64,000 nucleotides of DNA from Nyssa sinensis (GCA_008638375.1 CM018051.1:25332844-25396843), one strand, 5' to 3'; numbered from the stretch's first letter, positions 36,488 to 49,902 are shown. Program-made: numbers and translations. Notes: generated from the letters alone by a model not told the origin.

Positions 36488-36542
<55 letters not shown>
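36483..36542 (+). repeat. (GA)n microsatellite
   Basis: About 28 GA units with one early interruption. It is complementary to the (TC)n tract 205 bp upstream. Confidence 0.95.
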
Positions 36543-36548
<6 letters not shown>

Positions 36549-36713
36549 AGAGTAGAGAGTGAGAGATCAGAATTTAGGGCTGAGAAAGAGAGTGAGAGAT
36601 TGTGATAGGAGGAGAGGTACATTTTTTTTATCTACTTATCTACATGATTGTGCTTCTATTTATTTCTCTATATTGTTGGACATTTATTATTATTCATACA
36701 ATGTTTTTCAGAG

Positions 36714-37690
36714 GTATAGTGTAGTGGTTGTTTTGCAGAAACACAAGTTAAATCAATCATGCTATTGAGTGTAGTATCACAAGTCATTAGATTAGAAATC
36801 TCATATAAATCTTTTCTTTTAGGTTTTTGGGATTTCCTTGTGAGTGTTTATTTTTATTTGTTTTTGTATTGAGTTTTGTCATGGATTGCCAAAAAAGAAG
36901 TTTCTTAGGACCATTCGTTATACGTATTGGCTAATCTGTGAGAGAAAATTGTCATTGAGTTGTAAAGTTCACCAAGTTGTTGAGTTTAGAATTCTTAAGC
37001 CTTGTGATCATTAAAGAACGTGTCCGCTTTTAATTAAAGGCTATCTTATTTGCACATGACTCTCACATACTCATATCGTGAATGATTGGTAAACACTTGG
37101 TGAGTTTGGATTGAATCTATCTCACACACACACTCTCATGCATTTAGTCTAATTTTCCATTTTAATATGGGAAAATGTATAGTGAAGATGGTTCAATGAA
37201 TAATAGTAGCTCACTTGCTATGCCTACTACTTAAGATTATTTGACAAGTGGGATATTATACTTTATTGACCTAAAACTGGAAATAATGAAGTTTTTTCAC
37301 AATATTCCTTCGAATGAATCACGGGTTTGTTCTTACGAATCATGAATTTGTTCGCACAAATATTCTTGTATGTTTTTTTGTATATATTAACGAAATATTC
37401 ATTCGATCTTTCAATCAATGGAATTTTCCAAAAACCTAATCATAGGATATTCGTTCAAACGAATGATCCAACGAATTTTCCAGTAGCTTGCAAATTACAT
37501 TCGTTTGAAGGAATTGAGGCTCGTGCAAACAAACATCCAATTCGTAGGAACGAATGTCGCACAGATCAATTTTTTAATTGGATTTAAACAATGAGATTTC
37601 CTTTCCAAAACCCATCCTATATAAGGATTTGATCCCTAGTTCGTGGGGGGACTTTTGGCTGCTATCAAAAAAGAGCTTTTAAACTTTCCA
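36714..37690 (+). repeat. Inverted copia LTR arm (SIRE/Maximus-like), with the adjoining internal 3' end
   Basis: 36714-36900 matches the internal 3' end and 36901-37690 matches the first ~790 bp of the LTR found in reverse at 50110-49100. The match covers the 'caaatcaatcatgct' region, a degenerate polypurine tract, the LTR start 'cttaggaccattcgt', the 'acgaatg' repeats and 'tggctgctatcaaaaa'. A TATA-like 'ctatataagg' lies near 37617-37626. The arm ends abruptly at 37681-37693, where it joins copia gag sequence in the opposite orientation. Confidence 0.7.
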
Positions 37691-37738
37691 AAATGCATAA
37701 TTAGTACCATCAAATAATGGAGGATGAGATATGGAACC
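37691..37738 (-). pseudogene. Copia gag N-terminal fragment (distal piece)
   Basis: Continues on the minus strand from the gag start at 40595, across the solo LTR at 37739-40572. It reads 'HPPLFDGTNYAFW', the well-known N-terminal signature of Ty1/copia gag. It ends at the inversion junction, so only about 25 residues of gag remain in this locus. Confidence 0.75.
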
Positions 37739-40160
37739 TGTCACGCCCCGAATTTCCCACGAACCCGGGCGCGAGTAACGAGACAGAAAGTAAAATAAAT
37801 AAAAGGACAAAAGTAATTAAATTCAATAAACATGCGTCCATCATCATCCATACATAAAGTAACATCGAATACATTGTTCATCAGTCATTCGGGCTTAAGC
37901 CCTTACATAACAAAATACAAGTCTCATGGATCACAAATACATCACGTGCTTCGCCCTCTCAGGGCATCACTAAGTCTCATGTGGCTGGAGGATCCTCATC
38001 TGAAAATGTTGCCCACGAATGGGTCAGCACAACTGCTGGTATGATGAAATGCTAATGCCAGAAATAAAGCTAAGGCGTGGCATGTGCAAAGTGTACATTT
38101 ATTTCTAAATGACATTCAAGCATCGCAGTAATATATATGAATGGTATGCATGACACACCCATGCACAACTCTATGCCACACCCATGTCTTATTTACGGGT
38201 ACTCCCCGATGGCTCGAAGTACCAATGCAATGGCCAATTTTGGGTTTTTCACCACAGGATCTACACCCTCATAATGCAAAGCACCATGTGCTTACCCACG
38301 CCATGTTCTCAAGGAATTCATCATATGCCAATATGCCAATGCAATCTCAATGAACATGAATCTCAATAATATAACATGCTCGGACAATAAGAAATAAATC
38401 ACTAGTCAGTTTCATATACATGCATATCTCATATGTTCGTACACCATGATTCATGTTCTTCACTTTATTAACTCGCAAGTAGCACATAACATGTGAACAA
38501 CCAATTCCAAATAAACAGGTAAACACATTACAGACAAACACATACAGCATTCCAGTCATTCACAAATATTCCTAACTTAACTTCATTTCTAACACTAGCA
38601 AAACACCATACCTGATGGGTTGGTATCAACCCTAGAAGATCGTGCGCTATATGTAACTGAACCAACGGATGAAAAATGTGGAAGATCAGATCACCCTCTC
38701 CTGTCCTGTCAATGTCCCTAAAAGTAGAAATTACAACTCAGTCTATTGTTACTTGAATCTATGCTATTCATCAAATGTTATGTCTTTAATTCATAAATTT
38801 CTATTCTGCTAAATTAAACTCTACCATTGGTTTTTTGAACGTTTAAGAAAATAAGTCTAGGTTCTCGTAGAACTCAATTCGGACACCAGGGTTGAAAAGG
38901 GCAAAACAGTCATTTTGCACTTTACACGCGTCCTTACATTTCGTGACCTATTTTCACAAATCGGACTCCACGGTTGAGTCCGGAATGTTCAAGATAATAA
39001 AATTTCACTATTTGTTTACCTAATTCGGAGTTCGTCTGATAGTGTTTCAAGTTAGGGGCATTTTGGTAATTTTAAGGGTTACTACGGGTCTTTTATTTTT
39101 CGAGACCCCGTCTCATAAAACGGACCTCACCATTGGTCTCGAAATGGTCGAGATAGTCAAAATACACTAATGACTTGTCCCATTTGGACTCCGGGATGTT
39201 TTTGAATATTTAATTAATTAAATTAATTTAATTAATTAATTTAATTAATAATTTATTAATATTTTATTCATGAGGGTCAGAACATAATTACCCAAAAGTC
39301 TTGGGTCAAATTCTAATTTCTTAAAGGCTAAGGGGTCAAAATATAATTATTAAAAGTTTTAGGGTTCAAAATATAAATAACCTAAACTTTGGTTTGAACC
39401 AGGGGGTTTTTAAACCAAAACCCTAAACCGGTTTAAAAGTTCACTGAACCGACCGGTTCAGCCCCTTCCCCTTCTAACCCGGTCCAAATCAGGTTTTTTT
39501 ATTTTTATTTTCATTTTATTTCTTTTTTTTTTTGTTCTTTTAAACGGTGAGCCGACACGTGGCAGGGTGGTTCGGCCCAAGCCCGACCCGGACCCGACCC
39601 GGACCCGGACAGACCCCCTTCTCCCCCCCGTTTTTCCGGCGGAGCTCTGGTCACCCTCTCCGGCGCCGGTGACCGGATTTTCAGAAAATCAAGTTTTTAA
39701 ACTTGATTTTCTTCGTGTTTTCGAAGCCCCTTTCGATCCCAACTTGTTCTAAAACATTTTTGGAGCTTTTTAATACTGTTTTGAGGCTTCCAATCACAAC
39801 GAAAAATCAGATTTCTCTCCCTATGGCCGCGACCTGCACCTCCCTTTTTCTCCCTCATTTTTCAACCGTTTTCTATCATTTTTGTTGCGTTTTAATCCTT
39901 ATATGATGCTCTACAAGATTCTACAATTTAAATCAACTGAAATGCTCTAAAAAAATTTGAAACAGAAGTGACCCACTTACAAATTTCTCGGCCGTTTCTC
40001 TCTCTAGCCGTGCCCTCCTTCTCCCTCTTGCTCCGAGCTCGAACCAGGTCTCTAACTCTCCTTCAGAGCTCTGTTTCTCTCCCTCTTTTCTGCTTCTTTC
40101 CTTCTCTTCTTTCCCACCCGAGACCACTCTCTTTTTCTCTTTATTTTCTCTCTTTCTATA

Positions 40161-40198
<38 letters not shown>

Positions 40199-40572
40199 CA
40201 AGACCAACCTACTCTCTGCCCACTTCTGCACTCTCCCACTCCCTGAATCCTACTCACACACTCAACCTTACCCCATACCCCTTTGAGTGTGTAACACTCA
40301 AAGTCACACACACACATAACCGGCACACACACATACACACACTGTTCTACACCCATATATATATATATATATATTCACTTTTAAATATACACTCACAGGT
40401 ATACACATATATTAAATAAATACCTTAAATTTATACATATATATATATATATACACATATATATATATATACATCCAATAATTGTTATAATAATAATAAT
40501 AATAAAAATAATTAATTAACAATTGCAAGAATAAATAATAATAATAAAAAAAAAAAATTTCATGTTATAACA
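37739..40572 (-). mobile_element. Solo LTR, 2,834 bp, reverse orientation, inside copia gag
   Basis: On the plus strand it starts TGTCACGCCCCG and ends GTTATAACA, with GAACC on both sides (37734-37738 and 40573-40577). It is the reverse of the layout of the 27055-30104 element, and shares blocks with it near 38150-38300 and 39000-39200. (CT)n at about 40159-40196 and TA-rich tracts near 40350-40480 correspond to GA-rich and AT-rich leader parts. The overlapping open frames at 39567-40356 are low-complexity artefacts. Confidence 0.9.
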
Positions 40573-40577
40573 GAACC

Positions 40578-40595
40578 TCCTTGATGATTATCCAT
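40578..40595 (-). pseudogene. Copia gag start codon region
   Basis: The minus strand gives a start codon at 40595 (M-D-N-H-Q-G), 38 bases after the primer-binding site. The solo LTR then interrupts the frame and gag continues at 37738. Confidence 0.7.
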
Positions 40596-40633
40596 CTAGA
40601 CAAATATAGGATCAATCTAATACCAAATATTAA

Positions 40634-40645
40634 CCTCTGATACCA
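40634..40645 (-). other. Primer-binding site of the copia remnant
   Basis: The minus strand reads TGGTATCAGAGG, eleven of twelve bases of the initiator-tRNA-Met site. It lies three bases after the LTR end (CCCCTCA at 40649). Confidence 0.7.
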
Positions 40646-40648
40646 CTT

Positions 40649-40715
40649 TGAGGGGTCCAATCTATGTATAGGTATCAAGTATTAGACCTAGAGGGGGTGA
40701 ATAGGTCTCAAAAGC
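40649..40715 (-). repeat. End of the copia 5' LTR, separated from its body by the D element
   Basis: The minus strand reads 'acctattcaccccctctagg' and ends CCCCTCA before the primer-binding site. The rest of this LTR is at 48620-49902. Confidence 0.7.
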
Positions 40716-43700
40716 TGTAACACCCCGACCCGACTAAGAATCATTAAATCACTAAATATTAATTAGCAACTGAGATTGTAAGTAACGAGGTCGACTTCAA
40801 ACCACAACATGCGAGCTTTCAGTAAAAGTCTCAAAAACCCAGGACGACTGTACATCACTTTCATTGCAGTCACCCACCTATTTCTGTTGATCCCATTGAG
40901 ACTGTGTACTTTCACTTTAACCGTTGATTTCGATTACGATTATGAAATCAGGACATGAAAAGTAAATATGAAGTTTGATTAACAAAATAATATGTAGTAA
41001 ATGATATATATATATATAAATGTATCTATATCATAAATAATAATACAAGTAAATAAATACTTGTATACATATTTAATACAACCAAAATAAGTATATATAT
41101 ATATAGATATACCTATATACGACTGTTTTATGTGTTAATACAGCTATATATGTATATATAGATAACTAAAGAAAAATATAGAAAAAGGGTAGAAAATATT
41201 AGAATTATGTGGAAGATTAGAGAATATAGGAGAATGATTTAGAAAAGAGGAGAGAAAAGCAGTGCTGCATGAAGTTATGCAGCTGTCCTCCATGAAATAA
41301 TGAAGAAAATTTCGTGGCAGCCATGTGTACTGTTCTTCATATGGGAACACGATATCAGCCAACAGGTGGCACTATCACCGACCACAAGGTCGGTTTAAAA
41401 GAGAAATTGGGGAAGTGAGAGATTGAGATATGCGTAGAGGAAGGGAGAGAAACTAAAGAAGAAACGAAACTGAAGAGGAAGAATTTTGGAAAGGAAACAG
41501 TCAACGAAACAAGTAAATTTTTAATCATGTTCAATTACATTCAGATTTTAAGCATACAAATATAGAGTCTTAATCTATATATTATAAGCTATAATTTGCA
41601 AAGACAATGAAGGAAAATCGTGTAGGATTGAATAAGAAATGTAGAAGAACAAATTCAGAAATGATAGTGCAGGTCTGAATCAAAGTGAACCAAACCCAAA
41701 TTTGTGTGTTGGAACCTAAACTAGACCACCCTAATGTCAAAAAATGCTAGGCCGCAACCCTAAAACCTAAGGAATGAACACAAAAACTTGAGTTGCAGGT
41801 TTTAGTCATAAAACCCAGTCCTTGTTTTAGACTCCTAAACCCAATTTTGAGAATGGGGATTGAACCCCCCATGCCATGAGGGTCACATTGAACCAAAATC
41901 CATTAAAAATGGTGAAATGAGGGTTCACTATGAGGTTGCAGGTTCGGGTATCAAGTATGAAACCAAACATTTAGGTTAGTTTTAAGGTATCAAATGAATG
42001 CTAAAAGATTGGCCAAACCCCTAGGAACGTGTATCAACTAAGAGCAGAAGAAATCGATCTTTAAAAATGCACGAAATTGGACGAGGATAAACCTAGAAAT
42101 TAGGGCAACAATGGGGAAATTAGTGGAGAAGACGACGAGTTGACTCGCTGTTTTGAAGCGAGTCAGTCGTGTTAACTTAGGACACGTGTAAGGAAACGGG
42201 ATGGCCACCGAATTATTAGAACAACACCATTTTTGATTTAGGGCGGTTTAGTAAGAATGAACCAAACCGGTCGGTCCTATAGCTTAAAAAACCAGTTTAG
42301 GGTTCTGAAGCTCAGAACCCACTAGTTTAGACCGAAAGTTAGGGAAATTATATTTTGACCCCCAGAACTTCTAAAAAATTATACTATGGCCCACCAGAAA
42401 TTTATTTAATATTAAATTAATATATTTAAGTGAGAAATATTTCAAAAATACCCCTAAGTTAAAAACGGGTCAAGCGAAGTCCAAATAAAGTAAACAAATA
42501 GTGTATTTTAATTATTTTTGACGTTTTGGACCGAACGGTGGGGTCCGTTTCACGAGACGGGACTCCAAAAAAATAAGACACGTTAAAATATAAATTACCA
42601 AACTGCCCCTAACGTATCCAAGACCAAAAAAAAAGCCGAAAGAGTCTAAATTGACTTTCTTTGACATTCTGGACTCAATGGTGAAGTCCATACTATGAAA
42701 TGAAGTACAGAAAAATGTGACACGTAAATATGTAAAGAAATAGAATCAAACTTTAAAATTTAACAAAGCTACCAGAAAAGTATACTCTAAAAGTATAACG
42801 CCCAAGATTAAAGTTAGGATTTAATACGATATAAGCATAAGTTAAGAAGCATCAATAAGGATATTGCAGTGGATATGAAGTTAATGAGGTTATTTATGAA
42901 TTATTCTTAGGAACTACAGAGGAAGTGGGAAAGCGTGTTATTAGCACCAACCCTAAGGACTAAGGTGAGTAACCCTGCATTCGAAGCGGAGATTTAACTC
43001 CACAGATTTGAAGATGTTTTAAATTTTAAAATATCTGAAGCATTGAGTGTTAAATTCAATATTTCATGATTCCTATTTTAAAATATTTCGTTCTTATAAA
43101 TCTTATTGTGACATGCTCAATGAATGACTTCTTTTACATTCTATTTTTAAAAGTATCTAACATGTCTACATATCCTGAAATTTCTTATCCCAAGGTTTGA
43201 AGATTTCATCATGAAGTCATGAGCATCTTGTATTAAGTGTTCATGAAAGTATTATGAAAAGTTATGTGATAAATGTATTTGAATGCAAGATAAACTGTGC
43301 ATAAGCACCACGGATTTTATGGGTTTCTATGTATAAATGCCCGGTAACAAGATCTAATCCCTCAGGCAATGAGATATCTCCACGTAAAGTAAAACGGGAG
43401 TCTGGTTTTTAACAAATTCCTCTTAATCAAAGAGAAAAGATGACAAACGCTTTTGAAAACGAAAGCAGGTTTTTTCCCCCATTTTCACTATGCATGTTTA
43501 TATGTTTTGAAGTAACACTTTTGAAAATGGAAACAGGTTTTTACCCCCATTTTTACTATGCATGTTTATATGTTTTGAGGTGCATATACTCTATTCAAAG
43601 AAATGTATGTCTAGCTTGAATACTTTAAATGTTTCAAAGTTATCTTTATGAAGAATGCATGTACTCTATGTTTAAAATGTACGAGCTATTGGTAATGAGT

Positions 43701-44225
43701 ATTTTATAAACTCTCATGTAGGAAACCACTGCCAATTGAAACCCCATGACAACTGCTGGAATTACTCACTGAGCTTCTCGAAGCTCACCCCATTCCCTAT
43801 CATTTTTTCAGGTAACGATGATGAATGGGAGCCCTGCTCCATTTGGGGATGACGACTAGTGGCTCTAATATGATCAAGGACTTTTGGGAAGTACTAGGAC
43901 CCGTAGATGGTTAAATTTTAATGTAGTAGATTTTGGACAAATATGTACTTAAGTCCGAGAGACGATCGAGTATAAAACTTTAGAATTTTATTTATGCTCT
44001 GAATGTATAATCATGTGTACCGCTATGAAGAGCGATAGTACTGGATGGATGTGTGAAAGTATTTTAAATAAGAAAAGAAAATAAAAATTTTTTCACGCTT
44101 TCGCGAACTAAGGCCGCACCGCCATCCGATACTATTGCTTATGTGAGCCTTGCCCTAAGACCTCCAGGCCGAAGGGTGGCGGTCACGATACGAGATCCGC
44201 ACAAGGTAGGTTTCGGGTCATGACA
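40716..44225 (+). repeat. 5' LTR of element D, 3,510 bp
   Basis: Starts TGTAACACCCCGACCC and ends CGGGTCATGACA. It contains TA-rich tracts (41007-41160), the shared LTR module near 42480-42720 and paired 'ggaagcaggtttttacccc' blocks near 43460-43560. A T-arm-like 'ggattgaacccccca' lies at 41857-41871. Confidence 0.9.
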
Positions 44226-44228
44226 GAG

Positions 44229-44240
44229 TGGTATCAGAGC
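44229..44240 (+). other. Primer-binding site of element D
   Basis: TGGTATCAGAGC, a perfect match to the usual initiator-tRNA-Met complement, three bases after the 5' LTR. A second identical copy occurs at 44318-44329. Confidence 0.9.
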
Positions 44241-45080
44241 AATAGGTTAATAGTCTTTGGGGAAGACCGAGTCGTGATTGAGGTTTAAAAGCAATTAAGA
44301 TTTTTGATACCACAAAGTGGTATCAGAGCACTAGGTCGACTTGAACAATCTTAGTGACCTTAAAAGAATTTGAAATAGAACTATAGGTTCGGTAGGTTCT
44401 AGGTTACCTAAGATATGTGAAGTATGTGACATGATGGGAAGGCGGGCTATGGGACTCGCAATACATGAAGTTGATATGTAAAGTATATGACATGATGGGA
44501 AGGCGGGGTATGAGACTCGCATTATATGAAGTAGTTATGTGAAGTATGTGATATGATGTGAAGGCGGGGTATGGGACCCGCGGTAGAGTGGAAGGAATAA
44601 AGTTTAAAGTTTAGAAGTAAACGTAGACTAGGAAAGGGGATAACGGTGATTATAAAAAGAGAAAAGAGAAAGGGAGGATTTTAACAGTCACTAGTGTGCT
44701 ATCAGGACCTTTGTTGCCCGTAAGGAATGGCCACCTTATCATGTAACTAAGGGAACTGAGAAACACACCGTGCTACCTTATCCAACCTGATCGAGGGAAT
44801 CCTTAAACCAATGGAAGACATAAATCTAGTATGTGACATAAGGAATTAGAAATTGTACGTTAGTGAATTAGAAGCAAGTAGTGATACGAGTTAACCTACT
44901 ATCTATCTAAAAATGATGAATCAAAGTTCATCTCCTGAATCACTAAGTAAATGAATATAACCTTATGTATTACGGTACATGAAGATAAACTAACAACTGT
45001 TATTCTTTTGTAACAGAGATAATGTAAGGAGACTAGAACTCTTGAAATAAAGAACACTCGAGTTTTGAGGACAAAACTCT
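44241..45080 (+). other. Non-coding interior of element D
   Basis: No frame of interest on either strand. It holds a second PBS-like site (44318-44329) and a ~60-bp repeat in about 2.8 copies at 44413-44583 ('tatgacatgatgggaaggcg'). The rest is unique non-coding sequence. Confidence 0.8.
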
Positions 45081-45096
45081 TTTAAGAGGAGAAGAA
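45081..45096 (+). other. Polypurine tract of element D
   Basis: TTTAAGAGGAGAAGAA, immediately before the TGTAAC start of the 3' LTR. Confidence 0.8.
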
Positions 45097-48000
45097 TGTA
45101 ACACCTCAACCCGACTAAGAATCATTAAATCACTAAATATTAATTAGTAACCGAGATTGTAAGTAACGAGGCCGGTTTCAAACCACAACATGCGAGCTTT
45201 CAGTAAAAGTCTCGTAAACCCAGGACGATTGTACATCACTTTCATTGCAGTCACCCTCCTATTTCCATTGATCCCATTGAGACTATGTACTTTCACTTTA
45301 ACCGTCAATTTCGGTTACGATTATGAAATGAGGACATGAAAAGTAAATATGAAGTTTGATTAACAAAATAATATATAGTAAATGATATATATATATATAT
45401 AAATGTATCTATATCATAAATAATAATACAGGTAAATAAATACTTGTTTACATATTTAATACATGTAAATAAGTATATATATATATATACACCTATATAC
45501 GGCTGTCTTATGTGTTAATACAACTATATAATGTATATATAGATAACTGAAGAAAAATATAGAAAAAAGGGTAGAAAATATTAGAATTATGTGGAAGATT
45601 AGAAAATATAGGAGAACAATTCAGAAAAGAGGAGAGAAAAGCAGTGCTGCATGAAGTTATGCAGCTGTCCTCCTATGAAATAATGAAGAAAATTTGATGG
45701 CAGCCATGTGTACTGTTCTTCGTATGGGAACACGATATCAGCCAACAGGTGGTACTATCACTGACCACAAGGTCGGTTTAAAAGAGAAATTGGGGAAGTG
45801 GGAGATTGAGAGATCAGTAGAGAAATGAAGAGAAACTGAAGAAGAAACGAAACTGAAGAGGAAGAATTTTGGAAAGGAAACAGTCAACGTAACAGGTAAA
45901 TTTTTAATCATGTTCAATTACGTTCAGATTTTAAGCATGCAAATTTAGAGTCTTAATCTATCCATTATAAGCTATAATTTGCAAAGATAATGAAGGAAAA
46001 TTGTGTAGGATCGAGTAAGAAATGTAGAAGAACAAATTCAGAAATGATAGTGCAGGTTTGAATCAAAGTGAACCAAACCCAAATTTGTGTGTTGGAACCT
46101 AAACTAGACCACCCTAATGTCAAAAAATGCTAGGCCGCGACCCTAAAACCCAAGGAATGAACACAAAAACTTGAGTTGCAGGTTTTAGTCATAAAACCCA
46201 GTCCTTGTTTTAGACTCCTAAACCCGGTTTTGAGAATGGGGATTGAACCCCCATGCCATGAGGGTCACGTTGAACCAAAATCCATTAAAAATGGTGATGA
46301 AATGAGGGTTTACTATGAGGTTGCAGGTTCGGGTATCAAGTATGAAACCAAACGTTTAGGTTAGTTTTAAGGTATCAAATGAATGCCAAAAGATTGGCCA
46401 AACCCCCAGGAACGTGTATTAACTAAGAGCAGAAGAAATCGATCTTTAAAAACTCATGAAATTGGAAGAGGATAAACCCAAAAATTAGGGCAACAGTAGG
46501 GAAATTAATGGAGAAGACGACAAGTTGACTCGCCGTTTTGAAGTGAGTTAGTCTTGTTAACTCAGGACACGTGTAAGGAAACAGGATGGCCACCGCATTA
46601 TTAGAATGACACCGTTTTTGATTTAGGGTGGTTCGGTGAGAATGAACCAAACCGGTCGGTCTTCTAGCTTAATAAACCGGTTTAGGGTTTTGAAGTTCAG
46701 AACCCACTAGTTCAGATCGAAAGTTAGGGAAATTGTATTTTGACCCCCAGAACTTCTAAAAAATTATACTATGGCCCACCATAAATTTATTTAATATTAA
46801 ATTAATATATTTAAATGAGAAATATTTCAAAAATACCGCTAAGTTAAAAATGGGTCAAGTGAAGTCCAAATAAAGTAAATAAATAGTATATTTTAACTAT
46901 TTTGGACGTTCTGGATCCAATGGTGGGGTCCGTTTCAAGAGACGGGACTCCAAAAAAATAAGACACGTTAAAGTGTAAATTATCAAATTGCCTAAAACGT
47001 ATCCAAGACCAAATAAAAAGTCGAGAGAGTCTAAATTGACTTTCTTTGACGTTCCGGACTCAATAGTGAGGTCCATATTATGAAATGAAGTACAGAAAAA
47101 TGTGACACGTAACTATGTAAAGAAATAGAATCAAACTTTAAAATTTAACGAAGCTACCAAAAAAGTATACTCTAAAAGTATAATGCCCAAGATTAAAGTT
47201 AGGATTTAATACGATATAAGCATAAGTTAAAAAGCGTCAATAGGGATATTGCAGTGGATATGAAGTTAATGAGGTTATTTATGAATTGTTCTTAGGAACT
47301 ACAGAAGAAATGGGAAAACGCGTTATTAGCACCAACCCTAAGGACTAAGGTGAGTAACCCTACATTTGAAGTAGAGATTTAACTCCACGGATTTGTTTTA
47401 AATTTCAAAATATCTGAAGCATTGAGTATTAAATTCAATATTTCATGATTCCTGTTTTAAAATACTCCGTTCTTATAAATCTTATTGTGACATGCTCAAT
47501 GAATGACTTCTTTTACAGTCTATTTTTAAAAGTATCTAACATGTCTACATATCCTGAAATTTCTTATCCCAAGGTTTGAAGATTTCATCATGAAGTCATG
47601 AGCATCTTGTATTAAGTGTTCATGAAAGTATTATGAAAAGTTACGTGGTAAATGTATTTAAATGCAAGATAAACTATGCATAAGCACCACAGATTTTATG
47701 GGTTTCTATAAATAAATGCCTGGTAGCAAGATCTAATCTTCCAGGCAATGAGATATCTCCATGTAAAGTAAAATGGGAGTCTGGTTCGAAACAGATTCCA
47801 CTTAATCAAAGAGAAAAGATGACAAACGCTTTTGAAACTAGAAGCAAGTTTTTACCCCTATTTTCACTATGCATGTTTATATGTTTTGAAGTAACGCTTT
47901 TGAAAATGGAAGCAGGTTTTTACCCCCATTTTTACTATGCATGTTTATATGTTTTGAATTGCATATACTCTATTCAAAGAAATATATGTCTAGCTTGAAT

Positions 48001-48614
48001 ACTTTAAATGTTTCAAATCTATCTTTATGAAGAATGCATGTACTCTATGTTTAAAATGTATGAGCAATTGGTAGTGAGTATTTTATAAACTCTCATGTAC
48101 GAAACCACTACCAATTGAAACCCCATGACAAATGCTAGAATTACTCACTGAGCTTCTTGAAGCTCACCCCATTTCCTAACATTTTTTCAGGTAACGATGA
48201 TGAATGGGAGCCTTGCTCCATTTGGAGATGACGACTAGTGGCTCTAATATGATCAAGGACTTTTGGGAAGTACTAGAACCCATAGATGGTCAAATTTTAA
48301 TGCAGTAGATTTTTGAAAAATATGTACTTAAGCTCGAGAGGCAATCAACATGTAATATGTATAAAACTTTATAATTTTATTTATGCTCTGAACGTATAAT
48401 CATGTGTACCGCTATGAAGAGCGACAGTACTGGATGGATGTGTAAAAGTATTTTAAATAAGAAAAGAAAAGAAAAAGTTTTTCACGCTTCCACGAACCAA
48501 GGCCGCACCGCCATCTGATACTGTTGCTTATGTGAGCCTTGCTCTAAGGCTTCCGGGCCGAAGGGTGGCGGTTATGATACGAGATCTATACAGGGTGGGT
48601 TTCGGGTTGTGACA
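45097..48614 (+). repeat. 3' LTR of element D, 3,518 bp
   Basis: Starts TGTAACACCTCAACCC and ends CGGGTTGTGACA. Collinear with the 5' LTR throughout. Confidence 0.9.
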
Positions 48615-48619
48615 ATAGC

Positions 48620-49902
48620 AGATAAAAATTATTTCTTTAATTATGTTAAAATTCACTTGCTAGTAAGTGTAATCAAATTCAGTGACATAGCAATAATAAA
48701 TAAAGCAATAGTAAAAATATAGAGATAGTGCACCAAATTTGTTGACGAGGAAACCGCCACAGATCAACTGAATCTGCTTTGAAAAACCCCAGGGTGCTAA
48801 CCCAAATATGAATCCACTAGAAGAGGTTCGATGATTATAGACTCTATACAACTCAGACTTAGTCCTTTAAGCCTTGTTTATAATCTGAATCTACTTAAAC
48901 TCGAATCCTCAAGTAGCATCCAAGTGTATCTACCGCTTCGAACTCGATGAACGACAACCCAAGCACAATTGAGACCTCTACACAATCGCAAACTCTGCCG
49001 ATTGTACAAACTTGAAATCCACAAGTTTGTACTCCACGAACAATGTAGAAGATGAGATTCAGGTTTTTTCTTCAAGGATTTAATCTATGTGTGCAATATG
49101 CATATGAAGCAACATACTTTTGAAAAGTTTAAAAGCTCTTTTTGATAGCAGCCAAAAGTCCCCCCACGAATTAGAGATCAAATCGTTATTTAGAATAGGT
49201 TTTAGAAAGAAAATTGCACTATTTAAATCCAATTAAAAAATTGATTTGCACGACATTCGTTCCCACGAATTGGGTGTTCGTTCGCACGAATTATCGAACG
49301 AATGTGATTTGCAAACTACTAGAAAATTTGTTGGATCATTCGTTTGAACGAATATCCCACGAATGGGTTTCTGGAAAATTAGTTTGATTGAAAGATCGAA
49401 TGAATATTTCATTAATATATACGAAAAAACATACTGGAATATTTATGCAAATGAATTCATGATTCGTGCGAATGAACCCATAATTCGTTCGAACAAATAT
49501 TGTGAAAACCCTCATTATTTCAAGTTTTAGGTCAATAAAGTATAATAGCCCACTTGTCAAATAATCTTAAGTAGTAGGTATAGTCAAGCTACTATTATTC
49601 ATTGAACCATCTGCAAAATACACTTTCACATATTAAAATAGAAAATCAAACTAAATGCATGAGTGTGTGTGTGTGTGTGTGAAAGATAAATCCAATCCAA
49701 ACTCACCAAGTGCTTACCAATCCTTCGCCATATGAGTATGTGAGAGTCATGCGGAATTAAGATAGCCTTTAATTGGAAGCAGACACGTTCTTCATGATCA
49801 CAAGGTTTAAGGACTCTAAACTCAACAATTTGGTAAACTTTACAACTCAATGACAGTTTTGTCTCACAGATTAGCCAATACTTATAATGAATAGTCCTAA
49901 CA
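48620..49902 (-). repeat. Copia LTR (SIRE/Maximus-like), main part
   Basis: On the minus strand it starts TGTTAGGACTATTCATT at 49902 and runs to the D insertion, with the last 67 bp beyond it at 40715-40649, about 1.35 kb in all. It contains several 'acgaatg'-type repeats in both orientations (49250-49500) and a leader-like region near 48880-49080. The open frames here are LTR sequence, not genes. Confidence 0.75.

Larger units (their letters stand above)
40716..48614 (+). mobile_element. Complete non-coding LTR retrotransposon (LARD-like), 7.9 kb (element D)
   Basis: Two ~3.5-kb LTRs (40716-44225 and 45097-48614) enclose an 871-bp internal region that has a primer-binding site and a polypurine tract but no coding sequence. 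Flanking duplications are AAAGC (40711-40715) and ATAGC (48615-48619), one base different. The LTRs differ at about 18 of the first 235 bases by eye. It must have been moved by proteins of an autonomous relative. Long LTRs with a short non-coding interior fit a large retrotransposon derivative. The LTR class is the same as at 1-1241. Confidence 0.9.

Noticed and set aside
39567..40356. Frames in the reverse solo LTR, including poly-S/L
   Set aside because: Low-complexity CT-rich sequence with frames on both strands; not conserved in the related LTR at 27055-30104.
40634..40645. Start of another full element at the copia PBS
   Set aside because: No second LTR or pol follows; only the gag start and an inverted LTR piece are present.
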